Shown one piece after another: positions 63,789 to 64,000 of a stretch of DNA of 64,000 nt; positions within the stretch are counted from its first letter, which is position 1, and each line of letters starts with the position of its first letter. The stretch spans positions 46,516 to 110,515 of the forward strand of contig CALCOY010000097.1 in assembly GCA_937897325.1 (NCBI GenBank), written 5' to 3'. The stretch is from an uncultured Shimia sp. (GTDB lineage Bacteria; Pseudomonadota; Alphaproteobacteria; Rhodobacterales; Rhodobacteraceae). A model generated the notes under the pieces. That model was not told the origin of the DNA. It saw nothing but the letters and a program-made list of their open reading frames with translations, and did no database searches. The translations under genes were made by a program, and so were the position numbers.

Positions 63789-64000
63789 TGGTCGAAAAAC
63801 AAAACCCCATGCCGTCTCGCGGCTTTGTGCAAAGCCGCGTCGCGGTACAGGAAAGGCAAATCCAAAGCCGTCTCGCGGCTTGCCCAAAGCCGCCTCGCGG
63901 GACAGCAGAGGGGGTTTTGGGCCCAAATCCAAAGCCGCGTGGCGGGACATCCTTAATCTACCAGGGGGGTAGGGCCTTTGCTGTCCTGCGTTCCAACCCA
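63788..64000 (+). CDS. Partial ORF through the repeat cluster, truncated by the window
   Basis: An ATG overlapping the previous stop (TGATG) opens a frame that has no stop to the window end, giving at least 71 residues beginning MVEKQNPMPSRGFVQSRVAV. Repeated words SRxA and KPPRG/KPRGG reflect the DNA repeats beneath. Whether it is translated or the repeats are the real feature cannot be decided. Confidence 0.35.
   Translation, partial: MVEKQNPMPSRGFVQSRVAVQERQIQSRLAACPKPPRGTAEGVLGPNPKPRGGTSLIYQGGRAFAVLRSNP
63810..63945 (+). repeat. Five phased repeats of a CCGnnTCGCGG word
   Basis: Copies of (AAA)GCCG-YC/CG-TCGCGG begin at about 63811, 63834, 63867, 63889 and 63934 (measured at GCCG). Distances are 23, 33, 22 and 45, all close to multiples of 11. 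Copies 1-2 and 3-4 form two similar units of about 40 bp, each able to fold (CGCGGCTTTG with CAAAGCCGCG). Copies 2, 4 and 5 continue with GACA or TACA. This looks like iterons or operator arrays. Confidence 0.7.

Noticed and set aside
1..64000. CRISPR array
   Set aside because: No regularly spaced repeats with unique spacers and no cas genes were seen; the repeats at 63.8 kb are too close and share no spacers.

Overview
The window reads as a chromosomal segment of an alphaproteobacterium of the Rhodobacteraceae, Roseobacter group. Supporting signs are the ribH-nusB order, ETF-ubiquinone oxidoreductase, phaA-phaB, families such as DUF2125 and the DUF2461/TIGR02453 family, a vanadium haloperoxidase, and dimethylglycine dehydrogenase-type proteins. 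Base composition is moderately GC-rich. The genus cannot be fixed from the sequence alone.

Layout. 0-12.6 kb is mostly conserved core: ribH end, nusB, quinone oxidoreductase, greA, ETF-QO, a secreted RTX protein, a TPR protein, ispE, a polyprenyl diphosphate synthase, a DUF2007 protein and a TrmN6-like methyltransferase. 12.6-15.4 kb holds a DMT transporter pseudogene, split by a shortened IS66-type element with readable terminal repeats and target duplication, next to its LysR neighbour. 15.5-24.4 kb has PHB synthesis genes (phaA, phaB), an EAL protein, tag, rpsD, hisC-tyrC-extensin and a DUF2125 protein. 24.4-33 kb has ChaC, a MotA/TolQ-like plus OmpA-like pair, an M23 peptidase, clpA and gloB. 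33-51 kb is metabolic and accessory: vanadium haloperoxidase, a lamin-tail/Hint protein, acyl-CoA synthetase, a class D beta-lactamase-like protein, CBS protein, GST, aldo/keto reductase, FAD oxidoreductases including a dimethylglycine dehydrogenase type, gamma-glutamyltransferase and a 2-hydroxyacid dehydrogenase.

From tRNA-Gln (51.2 kb) onward the sequence is accessory. A degenerate tRNA-Lys at 51.4 kb and a tRNA-Lys 3' fragment at 60.1 kb lie in opposite orientations. Each is followed by a related stretch of about 130 bp, so they bracket 51.4-60.1 kb as an imperfect inverted repeat. Between them are non-coding repeats, five small regulators (MarR, ArsR) with their target genes (GNAT, MFS, MAPEG, YdeI-like, SRPBCC), a chimeric ORF joining an MFS start to a DyP peroxidase half and a helix-hairpin-helix end, and a decayed IS5-type element. 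At 60.1 kb a new element starts: a tyrosine integrase beside the tRNA-Lys fragment, then small genes (AlpA-like, winged-helix, PC4-like, HTH) packed with overlapping start and stop codons. It runs off the window end through a set of repeats spaced near multiples of 11 bp.
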